Assembly (NCBI GenBank): GCA_027490995.1
Contig: JAIXWY010000011.1
Coordinates: 1,364,001-1,428,000 of the forward strand
DNA: 64,000 nt
Reading direction: 5' to 3'
Source of the DNA: Opitutaceae bacterium
GTDB taxonomy: Bacteria; Verrucomicrobiota; Verrucomicrobiia; Opitutales; Opitutaceae
Shown here: positions 50,261-59,426 of the stretch, piece after piece
How positions within the stretch are numbered: position 1 is the stretch's first letter
Layout of the letters: each line of letters starts with the position of its first letter
Position numbers and translations under genes: made by a program
The notes under the pieces: model-generated
What the model was told of the DNA's origin: nothing
What the model saw: only the letters and a program-made list of their open reading frames with translations
Database searches by the model: none

Positions 50261-53200
50261 ATGTCCCGCTTCCCCCTGATCCGACCGCGCCCGCTCGGCG
50301 CCCTTGCCTCGTTGTGCCTTGCTCTTCTCGCGACGGACCTGACGTCCGTCCGCCTCGCGGCACAAGCGGGTGAGTTTCCCATCGCCGCCGGCAAGGGATT
50401 CACCCCCGAGGAGGCAGCGCGGGCCATGTCACTTCCGCCGGGCTTCCGCGCCGTGCCCTTTGCCGGCGAACCGGCCGTGCACCAGCCGATCGCGTTCACC
50501 ATCGACGAACGCGGACGTCTCTGGGTGGTGGAGAACTACGCTTACCCGACCTGGTCCCCTTACGGCCGCGACCGTATCCTAGTGCTGGAAGACGTGGACG
50601 GCGACGGTCGCCACGATCGCTCCACCGTGTTCTACGATCAGCTCAACTTCGCCAGCGGCATCGCCGTCGGACACGGCGGGGTATGGGTGGGCAGCCCGCC
50701 TTACCTCCTTTTCATTCCGGATCGCAATCGTGACGACGTCCCAGATGGTCCGCCGCAACCGGTGCTCGATGGCTGGGGCTGGCAGGATACCCACGAGACG
50801 CTGAACAGCTTTGTGTGGGGACCGGATGGATGGCTCTACGGAAACCAAGGCGTGTTTACGCATTCCAACGTCGGCCGCCCCGGCGCGCGCGACGCAGAAC
50901 GCTCGCCACTCAACGCCGCCGTGTGGCGGTACCACCCGACGAAGAAACTCTTCGAGGTGTTCGCCGAGGGCATGAGCAACCAATGGGGACTCGATTTCAA
51001 CGACGTCGGCGACGCCTTCGTCACCGCGTGTGTGATTCCTCACCTCTACCACGTGGTCCAAGGCGGACACTACCACCGTCAGGCCGGGCAACACTTTAAT
51101 CCTTTCGTCTACGGCGACATCAAGACCATCGCGGATCATTTCCACTACGATCGCGGAGTCGCGTGGTCGGACGCGCGCTTCGGAGCCGGCGGCACCGATG
51201 CAGCGGGCGGCGGGCACGCGCATGCCGGGACACTGATCTACCTCGGCGACAACTTTCCTGAGGAGTACCGCGGGGCGCTATTCACCCACAATGTCCTCGG
51301 CAGCCGCATCAATCGCGAGCAACTACGCCCGAACGGCTCGGGCTACATCGGTTCACACCGACCCGACTTTATGCGGGCAAATGATGCGTGGTTCCGGGGC
51401 CTGCGTCTGGAAACCGGGCCCGACGGATCACTCTTCAACAGCGACTGGTACGACGCTCGGGCGTGCCATCAGCAGCATCCGCAGGACCGCACCAATGGGC
51501 GCATCTACAAGATCAGCTACGGCGATCCGAAACCGGTCATGATCGACCTCGCCGCGCTCTCCAGCGCGGAATTGGTGCGGCTTCAGTTGCATCGCAACGA
51601 GTGGCACGTGCGACGCGCGCGTCTCCTCCTGCAGGAGCGCGGGCCAGACCCCGCGGTGCATGCCGCCCTGCGGGAGTTGCTGCGCACGACGCCGGAGGTC
51701 ACGCGGCAACTCCGCGTCCTCTGGGCCCTGCACGTGACGCGAGGCCTCACCGGCGAACTGGCGCTGGAGTGCCTGAAGTCTCCTCATCCGGAAGTGCGCG
51801 GGTGGACGGTCCAGCTCATGACCGAAGACCGCGCTCCGTCGCCGGCGTTGCGTGCGGCGTTCGCCGCGCTCGCCGCGAGCGATCCATCTCCTGTGGTCCG
51901 ACGCTACCTTGCCTCCGCGGCACGCCGAATCGCGGCGGAAGAGCGCTGGCCAATTGTGGAAGCGCTCCTCGGCCACGGTGAAGATGCAGACGACCCCAAC
52001 CTTCCGCTGCTCTACTGGTACGCCGCGGAGCCCCTCGTACCGGCGGACCCAGCGCGCGCGGCCGCGCTTGCCGAGCGCACGCCGCTGACGGCACTACGCT
52101 CCTTCTTCACCCGTCGCGCGGCCGCGCTCGCCGACGAGAAGGCAGCGGGCAGCAACGGCGGAGCGAAACGCAGCGGACTCGACACGTTCGCGGAGGCCCT
52201 TGCCCGGACCCAGGATACCTCCTACCAACGCGAGTTGCTGACCAGCTTAACGACGGCGACCGAAGGTCGCTCGGCCCTCACCGCTCCCGCGGCGTGGGGT
52301 GCAGCCTATGCCAACCTCGGCCTGAGCACCGACCCGGTGGTCATCGCGCAGGCCGATGCCCTCGCGGTCCGATTTGGCGACCGACAGCTCGCCTGGCGGA
52401 AGGCCGCGATCGTGACCGACGCCTTCGCACCGCTGCCCGCACGACAAGCGGCACTCCGGGTCATGCTGGAAACGCAGAACTTCCAACTCGCGCCGATCTA
52501 TCACCGCCTCCTTGCCGAACCCGGCCTGCGCGGCGACGCCCTGCGCGGACTCGCGGCCTACGACGTACCCACCACCCCAGCGGCGATTCTTTCGGTGTAC
52601 GCCTCCTTCACGCGGGAGGAAAAGCGCGTGGCCCTCGGACTACTGACCGCCCGCCCGCGGTACGCCCACGAACTCGTCGCAGCGCTCGCGGAGGGACGTA
52701 TTCCTCGGACCGACTTCGATGCGTCGCTCGCGCGCCAAGTGCGACTCCATCGAGAACCCGAGCTCGACCTCGCGCTGACCCGCGTCTGGGGCGTCGCACG
52801 AGAGACCCCCGCCGAAACGGCGGCGGCCATCGCCCGCTGGAAGGCGGAATTGACACCCGCCCGCCTCGCCGCGGCCGATCTCCGTCGCGGTCGCGAGCTC
52901 TACCTCGCGACCTGCGCCTCGTGCCACGTCCTCTACAGCGACGGCCGGGGCGTGGGCCCTGAACTCACCGGCTCGAATCGCGGCGATCTCGATTACCTCC
53001 TCCGTAACATCCTCGATCCGAACGCAGACATCGGTCGCGACAACCAGCTGGTCACCATCGAGCTCGCCGACGGGCGCGTCGCCGCCGGCATCGTGCGCGC
53101 CGAGACGGCCGCTGCGATCACGCTGGTGAATCAGGCGGAGACCGTTACGCTCTCGAAAGCTCAGATTCGCCGGCAGGAGCGCCTTGAGATCTCACTCATG

Positions 53201-53284
53201 CCCGCCGGGCTCTTCTCGGCCCTTACCGAGCCCGACGTCGCTGATCTGGTCGCCTACCTGCAAACCACCACTCCCCCTCGCTGA
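50261..53284 (+). CDS. PVC-type membrane-bound dehydrogenase: propeller, HEAT-like repeats and C-terminal heme-binding domain
   Basis: About 1007 residues. A signal peptide ends near 'RLAAQA'. The N-terminal propeller has 'GFRAVPFAGEPAVHQPIAFT' and 'DERGRLWVVENYAYPTW', the mark of PVC membrane-bound dehydrogenase-like proteins. A helical, HEAT-like middle (about residues 430-860) is followed by a c-type cytochrome domain with 'CASCH' near residue 889 and 'GVGPELTGSNRGDLDYLLRN'. Such proteins are multiplied in PVC genomes and are thought to oxidise sugars or alcohols; substrate unknown. Confidence 0.92.
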   Translation: MSRFPLIRPRPLGALASLCLALLATDLTSVRLAAQAGEFPIAAGKGFTPEEAARAMSLPPGFRAVPFAGEPAVHQPIAFTIDERGRLWVVENYAYPTWSPYGRDRILVLEDVDGDGRHDRSTVFYDQLNFASGIAVGHGGVWVGSPPYLLFIPDRNRDDVPDGPPQPVLDGWGWQDTHETLNSFVWGPDGWLYGNQGVFTHSNVGRPGARDAERSPLNAAVWRYHPTKKLFEVFAEGMSNQWGLDFNDVGDAFVTACVIPHLYHVVQGGHYHRQAGQHFNPFVYGDIKTIADHFHYDRGVAWSDARFGAGGTDAAGGGHAHAGTLIYLGDNFPEEYRGALFTHNVLGSRINREQLRPNGSGYIGSHRPDFMRANDAWFRGLRLETGPDGSLFNSDWYDARACHQQHPQDRTNGRIYKISYGDPKPVMIDLAALSSAELVRLQLHRNEWHVRRARLLLQERGPDPAVHAALRELLRTTPEVTRQLRVLWALHVTRGLTGELALECLKSPHPEVRGWTVQLMTEDRAPSPALRAAFAALAASDPSPVVRRYLASAARRIAAEERWPIVEALLGHGEDADDPNLPLLYWYAAEPLVPADPARAAALAERTPLTALRSFFTRRAAALADEKAAGSNGGAKRSGLDTFAEALARTQDTSYQRELLTSLTTATEGRSALTAPAAWGAAYANLGLSTDPVVIAQADALAVRFGDRQLAWRKAAIVTDAFAPLPARQAALRVMLETQNFQLAPIYHRLLAEPGLRGDALRGLAAYDVPTTPAAILSVYASFTREEKRVALGLLTARPRYAHELVAALAEGRIPRTDFDASLARQVRLHREPELDLALTRVWGVARETPAETAAAIARWKAELTPARLAAADLRRGRELYLATCASCHVLYSDGRGVGPELTGSNRGDLDYLLRNILDPNADIGRDNQLVTIELADGRVAAGIVRAETAAAITLVNQAETVTLSKAQIRRQERLEISLMPAGLFSALTEPDVADLVAYLQTTTPPR

Positions 53285-53344
53285 GCGTCAGCGAGCCGTC
53301 TGCGATTGCAGATCCAAGTTTTCCGTCCCTTCTTCTCCCATCCC

Positions 53345-54469
53345 ATGAGCAAGAAAATCAACCTCGCGATCATCGGCCTCGGTTTCGGGGCGGAGTTCAT
53401 TCCGATCTACCAAGCACACCCGAACGCCAATCTCGTGGCGGTCTGCCAACGCGATCCCAAGAAACTCGCGGCCATCCAAAAAGCCTTTGGCATTGCCAAG
53501 GGCTACACGGACTACGCGGAGCTTCTGTGCGATCCTGAGATCGACGCCGTGCACATCAACACGCCCATCCCGGACCACGCGGCCCAGTCGATCGCCGCAC
53601 TGCGGGCCGGCAAGCACGTGGCATGCACGGTGCCGATGGCCACCTCCGTGGCCGACTGTCGCACCATCGTCGACCTCACCCAGCGCACCGGCCTGCGCTA
53701 CATGATGATGGAGACGGTGGTCTACGCGCGGGAATACCTCTTCATCAAGGAACTCTACGACCGAGGCGAACTCGGCAAAATCCAGTTCCTGCAGGCAAGC
53801 CATCAGCAAGACATGGACGGCTGGCCGAACTACTGGCCCGGCCTGCCCCCGATGTGGTACGCCACCCACTGCGTCGGCCCGATGCTCGCACTGACGAATG
53901 CTGCGGCGGAGTACGTCTCCTGCTTCGGCTCGGGTACCATCCGCCGCGAACTCGTTAAGCACTACAAGTCGCCCTTCGCCGTGGAGACGGCGCACGTGAA
54001 GCTTCGCGATAGCGACCTGACTGCGCGTATTATCCGCTCACTGTTCGACACTGCGCGTCAGTACCGCGAAAGCATCGACGTCTACGGCTCGAAGAAGTCC
54101 TTCGAGTGGACGCTGGTTGAAAACGAGCCGCACGTCCTCCACACCGCCAAGCTCCCCGAGCACAAGATCCCGAAGAAGATCACCGTGCCTGACTATGCGA
54201 AGCGCCTGCCGAAAGGCATCCGCCCGTTCACGACCAAGGGCGTCTATGACCTCGGGAAGAAGACCCACCTCAGCTTCACCCAGGGAGCAGGCCACGGCGG
54301 ATCTCATCCCCACCTCGCACACGAGTTCATTACCGCCCTCGTCGAGGGACGCGAACCCTACCCGAATGCACGCCAGTCGGCAAACTGGACCTGCGTTGGA
54401 CTGTGCGCCCACGAATCTGCTCTGCGCGGCGGGCGCATCGTTCGCCTTCCGGCGTTCACCCTAAGCTGA
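53345..54469 (+). CDS. cytoplasmic Gfo/Idh/MocA family protein lacking the EKP lysine
   Basis: 374 residues without a signal peptide. The Rossmann motif is 'NLAIIGLGFGAEFIPIYQAH'. At the position of the catalytic EKP motif it reads 'HVACTVPMATSVADC', so Lys is replaced by Val. The C-terminal domain has 'GAGHGGSHPHLAHEFITALV', typical of the family. Activity as a dehydrogenase may be altered. It follows the heme protein gene by 60 bases and is probably in its operon. Confidence 0.88.
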   Translation: MSKKINLAIIGLGFGAEFIPIYQAHPNANLVAVCQRDPKKLAAIQKAFGIAKGYTDYAELLCDPEIDAVHINTPIPDHAAQSIAALRAGKHVACTVPMATSVADCRTIVDLTQRTGLRYMMMETVVYAREYLFIKELYDRGELGKIQFLQASHQQDMDGWPNYWPGLPPMWYATHCVGPMLALTNAAAEYVSCFGSGTIRRELVKHYKSPFAVETAHVKLRDSDLTARIIRSLFDTARQYRESIDVYGSKKSFEWTLVENEPHVLHTAKLPEHKIPKKITVPDYAKRLPKGIRPFTTKGVYDLGKKTHLSFTQGAGHGGSHPHLAHEFITALVEGREPYPNARQSANWTCVGLCAHESALRGGRIVRLPAFTLS

Positions 54470-54534
54470 CGATTCCCTGCCGCAACGCCCGGCGAGCCGA
54501 CCGAACCGAGGGTCGGCCGCCCGGCGCCGCGGCA

Positions 54535-55827
54535 TCAGTCGCGCAACACAGCGGGAACCGTGTCGACCGCGTAGGTGTGGACCGCGCCGTGCAGGTTGGC
54601 GCGAAAGATCACCCAGCGTCCATCGGGGCTGAAGCGGACGTTGGGCTCGACGCGGTAGTCGTGCGCGCCGAGATTGACGAGGCGTCTCGCCCGCAAGCGG
54701 CCGGGATGGACTAGCGTATCCGCACCGGGAGCACGGATGCCAGCGACGTCCGGAATACCCTCGGGTTCGAAAAGGTAAATCCACTTACCGTCCGGTGCCT
54801 TCGCCACCATCTCGGAGTCACCGCCATCACCCGCAAAGCGCCGGCCATCGGGCGAGATGTTGAAGTGCACGGACCACGCGTTGCGTTCGACGTGATACCA
54901 CGTGCGTCGGCCGGTCGCGAGTTCGTAGCCCGCCAGCCAGAAGACCTCGCCTCGCGGCGTCTGCAGGTCATACCACACGGTGCTTCCGTCGGGGGAGAAG
55001 AACTCGTGCCCCCAGATCTCCATGTTCATCGTGCGGGCGTGCACGCGCGTCAGCCCGGTACCGTCGGTCCGGATCGTCCAAAGCCGTTCCACCTTATGCC
55101 AGTTGCCCTCATGACAAAACATGATGAGACCCGGATCTGTCGGTGAGCACTGCACGTGACCCAGCCAGTCCGTCGTACGCCGGATCGTGGTCACCTCCCC
55201 CGTCCGGAGATTAAGCGTGAAGAGCGTCATCGGTACGCGCTGCTCGAGCCGCCGATTGATCAGGACCTCGCGCATCTCGGCGAACGTGAGCTCACGTCCA
55301 TCCGGCCCATGCATCACGGTTCCCTTCGGGGGCCACGTATTGACCGGTGGATACCCCGGATCCGAGGTGGTACCGACCAGCAGTGTTTCATCCGCATTGA
55401 TGTCCGACATCTTCCCCCGCACCGGAAGAGCGGCGAGCCGCCGCGTTTCCCCCGTCTCGGGATCCACCGTCCATACGGCCTGCTCTCGCTCGAAATAGAC
55501 GAGCCCGGTGCGGTGACCAACCTCCAAGCCGGACGACCCACCGAGCGACGCCTGCTCTCGCGGGATCAGGACGCGCACCGCACCACTCTCGATGTCCAGC
55601 GCCGCGATTCCCTGCGGCGTCGTGACCAGCATCCGTTTCCCATCCCGAAGAAACGCATCCTGATGGAAATACAGCGAAGCCGTGCCCGCCTCTTTCGATA
55701 GCCGACGCACCCGATGCCCCGTCGCGGCATCCACCCACTCTCGCGGAATCTCTGAAGACACCGCGTCGGCTGAACTCAAAGACAGGACGCTGCCGACGAG
55801 CAGACCACACCAGATCAGGAGACGCAT
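54535..55827 (-). CDS. secreted oligogalacturonate-lyase-like (PL22-type) beta-propeller
   Basis: About 430 residues from the ATG at 55827, with a signal peptide ('LLIWCGLLVGSVLSLSSADA'). A seven-bladed TolB/Ogl-type propeller is suggested by repeated 'SPDGRRFAGD', 'SPDGSTVWYD', 'SPDGRWVIFR' turns. The PL22-like segment 'PGLIMFCHEGNWHKVERLWT' and 'MEIWGHEFFSPDG' contain His residues fit for metal binding. This would indicate degradation of oligogalacturonides from pectin. The export signal is unusual, as PL22 enzymes are mostly cytoplasmic, so the substrate is uncertain. Confidence 0.75.
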   Translation of the reverse strand: MRLLIWCGLLVGSVLSLSSADAVSSEIPREWVDAATGHRVRRLSKEAGTASLYFHQDAFLRDGKRMLVTTPQGIAALDIESGAVRVLIPREQASLGGSSGLEVGHRTGLVYFEREQAVWTVDPETGETRRLAALPVRGKMSDINADETLLVGTTSDPGYPPVNTWPPKGTVMHGPDGRELTFAEMREVLINRRLEQRVPMTLFTLNLRTGEVTTIRRTTDWLGHVQCSPTDPGLIMFCHEGNWHKVERLWTIRTDGTGLTRVHARTMNMEIWGHEFFSPDGSTVWYDLQTPRGEVFWLAGYELATGRRTWYHVERNAWSVHFNISPDGRRFAGDGGDSEMVAKAPDGKWIYLFEPEGIPDVAGIRAPGADTLVHPGRLRARRLVNLGAHDYRVEPNVRFSPDGRWVIFRANLHGAVHTYAVDTVPAVLRD

Positions 55828-56179
55828 GGGGAGAGGGGTCGAGCCAGGGCTCCGCGTTGAGCGAGGCCATGTGTAACGTGGGCAACTCCGAACGACGACG
55901 CACCTAGGGCGAGACACGGACAGTCCGCATCAGCCGACAATGAGGACCACACTCACTACATAAATTCCTAATCATTATTTATTTAAGCAGAACACAAAGG
56001 CCTCAGCTGATTCGTCGCGAGATTTATTGATTTTTAATTGCAATAACGAATTAACACCAATTTACGTATTCCAGGCTCGCCGTTGAGCAGCGCAAGTCTT
56101 TGAACTTTATCGTTCTACCATTCCGGGCCGGCCGCGTGAGCTAGCACCGGAAATGGGAACCTCTACCCCGCTCCGCCCG
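55828..56179. other. divergent region with an AT-rich block
   Basis: 352 bases between the PL22-like gene (minus) and the DUF1800 gene (plus). Bases 55955-56070 are markedly AT-rich for this genome (e.g. 'ATTATTTATTTAAG', 'TTTATTGATTTTTAATTG'), which suits promoters for both genes. No convincing -35/-10 pair or repeat stands out. Confidence 0.4.
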
Positions 56180-59100
56180 ATGAAATTCCTGACGCGTCCC
56201 CTCCGCCTCGCGATCCTCGGATCCGTTCTCGTCGCCTCGCTGTCTGCACAGCGGTTGTCCAACCTTTCGACCCGCACGCAAGTCGGGACCGGTGCGAGCG
56301 CGCCGATCATCGGCTTCGTCATCGAAGCGGGCGGGTCCAAGCAGGTGCTGATCCGCGCAGCCGGCCCGGCACTCTCCAGCTTCGGCGTCAGCGGTGTACT
56401 CGCCGACCCGCGGCTTGAGGTTTTCGACGGTCAGAACAAGTCGATCGGCGTGAACGACAACTGGACGGCGACGAGCATTGGCGGCACGGGCACGCTCACC
56501 GCGGTCGGAGCCTTCCCCTTCGCTGCAAACAGCCGTGATGCCGCGCTCCTGCTGACGCTTCCTCCGGGCAGCTACACCGCCCAAGTCACCGGTTTGGGTA
56601 CGACCCGGACCGGAATTTCGTTGCTGGAGATGTACGACGTGAGCGGCTCATCGCGCCTGATTAACCTCTCCACGCGCGCCATGGTGGGAACCGGCGGCGG
56701 CATCCTCATCACCGGAGTCGTCGTCGCCCCGGGATCCGGAAACCGGCAACTGCTCGTCCGCGCCGCCGGGCCTGCGCTTTCGAACTTCGGCCTGACCAAC
56801 ACGCTGGCCGACCCCACGATCTCCGTTCTCAACAGCGCCAACGTCTCGGTCGCCACCAATGACAACTGGGGCTCCGTGAGTGCCGCCGCGATCAGCGCCG
56901 CTGCGGCGCGGGCGGGGGCCTTCGCGTTTGCTCAGGGTTCGCGCGATGCGTCCCTCATCGCCGAGCTCGCCCCAGGTAGCTACAGCGTCCAGGTCTCCGG
57001 CGTAAACAACACCACCGGCCTTGCGCTCGTCGAGCTCTACGACCTCACCACCGACCAGCGCCCCACCGTCGCGATCGCCGCATCCGTTGCCACCACCGAC
57101 ACGCTGAGTGCTCCCCCGGCGGTGTTCACGGTTTCGCGCACGGGAGCCACCGGCGCTCCGCTCACCGTCTACTTCACCACCAGCGGGTCGGCGGCGAGCG
57201 GAGAGGATTACCGATCCCTCCCGGATTCGGTCACCATTCCCGCAGGAGCCGAGAGCGCGACGGTCAGCGTAACACCGGTCGTCAAGGACGCGTCCACCGG
57301 GATGACCCCGAACAAGTCGGTCATTGTCAGCCTCGCCAATGGGCCCGCTTACTCGGTCGGCTCGAGCAACAACGCTACCGCGACCATCTTCTACAACCCG
57401 GGCACGCTCTACGGTTCCAACCTGCGGGTGCCGACCGGAGTGGCCGGCTCGACCGCCTCGGGATCCGCATCCCTGCAGCTCAGCAGCGACAATTCGTACG
57501 CCGTGATCAACGTGTCGTTCAACGGACTCAGCTCCGCGCAGACCGTCGCCTATCTCCGCGTGGGTGAGCCTGGCCAAGTCGGCACCGACCTCTTGCGCCT
57601 GCCCAACGGACAGATCTCAGGCTTGCAGTGGAATATCTCCCCCAGCGGAAACCTCAGCGTCAGCGAAATTGTCACAGCGATCCGCGAGGGCCGGGTGTTT
57701 GTCGCGATCGAGACTGCGAACGCGCCCACCGGCGAGCTGCGCGGATCGTTTGTGCGCACGACGGGTTCACTGGCCTTCACCCCGCCCGCGCCGCCGCCCG
57801 CGCTGTCGGCCGCGGCGCTCTCCGCCACGGATGCGGCGCGCTTCCTCACGCAGGCCACCTTCGGTCCAACCTCCGACGAGATCACCGCCTTGACCGGCAA
57901 GACGGCCGTCGCCCTCGATCAGTGGATCACCAGCCAGATGGCGGTGCCCATGTCGTCCCACGACGCGGCCACCGACGCCGACTTCATCGCCTTCAGCAAG
58001 CCCGCGGGCAACGCGCAGCTGACCCAGAGTAACCGTCAGGCGGCATGGTGGAAGGTCTCGGTCGACGGACCGGATCAACTCCGCCAACGCGTCGCCTTCG
58101 CCCTCAGCCAAATCTTTGTCGTGTCCGAGAACAACGCAGTGCTGACCAACCAACCGTCCGCACTCGCCTTCTACTACGATCTGCTCGCCAAGAATGCGTT
58201 CGGCAACTTCCGCACCCTGATCGAAGACGTAACGCTCAGCCCCAGCATGGGCATCTACCTCAGCCACCTGCGCAACCCCAAGGGCACCTACAATGCGCAG
58301 GGCGTGCAAACGTCGTTCCCGGATGAGAACTACGCCCGCGAGGTGATGCAGCTGTTCACGATCGGGATCAATCAGCTGCACCCCGACGGCACGCTCAAGC
58401 TGGACCCCACGGGCGCACCGATCCCGACGTACGACCAAAAGACCATCTCGGAGGTCGCGAAGGTGTTCACGGGTTGGTCCTATGCTTCGACCGCCGCGAC
58501 CCCTAACTTCACGGGCGGCGCGGCCAACTACCTGCGACCGATGCAGGCCTACGCGGCGTTCCACGACATGTCCACCAAGACCATCGTCGGCGGACGCGTT
58601 CTCCCGGCAAACCAAACCGCCCAGAAGGATCTTGCCGATACCCTCGACGCACTCTTCCAGCATCCAAACACGGGAGTCTTCATCGGGCGCCAACTCATCC
58701 AGCGGCTCGTGACCAGCAACCCCAGCCCGGGCTACGTTTACCGCGTCGGCCGGGTCTTTGCCGACAACGGGAACGGGATCCGCGGCGATATGGGAGCGGT
58801 GGTCCGCGCCATCCTCATGGACTACGAGGCTCGTTCGCCGCAGATGATCGAATCCGCCAGCTTCGGCAAGCTACGCGAGCCCGTGCTCCGGACCACCGCC
58901 CTGCTCCGCGCACTGGGCGCCAGTTCGAACAGCGGACGCGTTCCCTACCTTTCTGGACAGACGGACGCGAGCCTCGCCCAGACTCCTTTGCGCGCACCGA
59001 CGGTGTTCAACTTCTTTGAACCCGATTATTTCCAGCCCGGCCTGCTCGCGAGCGCCGGTCTCTACGCCCCGGAGTACCAGATTCTCAATGATACGACGGC

Positions 59101-59407
59101 CATGACGGTGCCGAACTTCCTGTGGAACCAGATCTATGCAAATCGGGCCGTGGCGACCGATACGGACAACCAAACCGTCGGCGTGCGTTTCGATGCCGCG
59201 ATGCTGACCCTCGCGAACACGCCGGCCGCGCTCGTTGACCGGCTTTCGCTCCACCTCGCTGCGGGCACCCTGCCGAAGGCCACCACCGATCGCATCGTCC
59301 AGGCCATCACCGCCATGCCCGCTACCAACGACGCCACCCGCCTCGAGCGCGTCCGCTCTGCGGCCTACCTCATCGTCTCCTCTCCTGCCGGCGCCATCCA
59401 GAAGTAA
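56180..59407 (+). CDS. DUF1800 protein with duplicated N-terminal beta domain, Calx-beta and CHRD domains
   Basis: About 1075 residues with a signal peptide ('LAILGSVLVASLSAQ'). Two tandem copies of a ~130-residue beta domain follow ('RLSNLSTRTQVGTG' and 'RLINLSTRAMVGTG', each with 'IRAAGPALSSFG' or 'VRAAGPALSNFG', and 'DNW'), then a Calx-beta-like domain, a CHRD-like domain ('ANAPTGELRGSF'), and the DUF1800 domain (from about residue 545, 'ARFLTQATFGPT'). DUF1800 proteins occur next to DUF1501 proteins, as here. Function unknown, probably envelope-associated or secreted. An ATG at 56153 is an alternative start. Confidence 0.88.
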   Translation: MKFLTRPLRLAILGSVLVASLSAQRLSNLSTRTQVGTGASAPIIGFVIEAGGSKQVLIRAAGPALSSFGVSGVLADPRLEVFDGQNKSIGVNDNWTATSIGGTGTLTAVGAFPFAANSRDAALLLTLPPGSYTAQVTGLGTTRTGISLLEMYDVSGSSRLINLSTRAMVGTGGGILITGVVVAPGSGNRQLLVRAAGPALSNFGLTNTLADPTISVLNSANVSVATNDNWGSVSAAAISAAAARAGAFAFAQGSRDASLIAELAPGSYSVQVSGVNNTTGLALVELYDLTTDQRPTVAIAASVATTDTLSAPPAVFTVSRTGATGAPLTVYFTTSGSAASGEDYRSLPDSVTIPAGAESATVSVTPVVKDASTGMTPNKSVIVSLANGPAYSVGSSNNATATIFYNPGTLYGSNLRVPTGVAGSTASGSASLQLSSDNSYAVINVSFNGLSSAQTVAYLRVGEPGQVGTDLLRLPNGQISGLQWNISPSGNLSVSEIVTAIREGRVFVAIETANAPTGELRGSFVRTTGSLAFTPPAPPPALSAAALSATDAARFLTQATFGPTSDEITALTGKTAVALDQWITSQMAVPMSSHDAATDADFIAFSKPAGNAQLTQSNRQAAWWKVSVDGPDQLRQRVAFALSQIFVVSENNAVLTNQPSALAFYYDLLAKNAFGNFRTLIEDVTLSPSMGIYLSHLRNPKGTYNAQGVQTSFPDENYAREVMQLFTIGINQLHPDGTLKLDPTGAPIPTYDQKTISEVAKVFTGWSYASTAATPNFTGGAANYLRPMQAYAAFHDMSTKTIVGGRVLPANQTAQKDLADTLDALFQHPNTGVFIGRQLIQRLVTSNPSPGYVYRVGRVFADNGNGIRGDMGAVVRAILMDYEARSPQMIESASFGKLREPVLRTTALLRALGASSNSGRVPYLSGQTDASLAQTPLRAPTVFNFFEPDYFQPGLLASAGLYAPEYQILNDTTAMTVPNFLWNQIYANRAVATDTDNQTVGVRFDAAMLTLANTPAALVDRLSLHLAAGTLPKATTDRIVQAITAMPATNDATRLERVRSAAYLIVSSPAGAIQK

Positions 59408-59426
59408 CCGACCCCCATCGCCCGCC

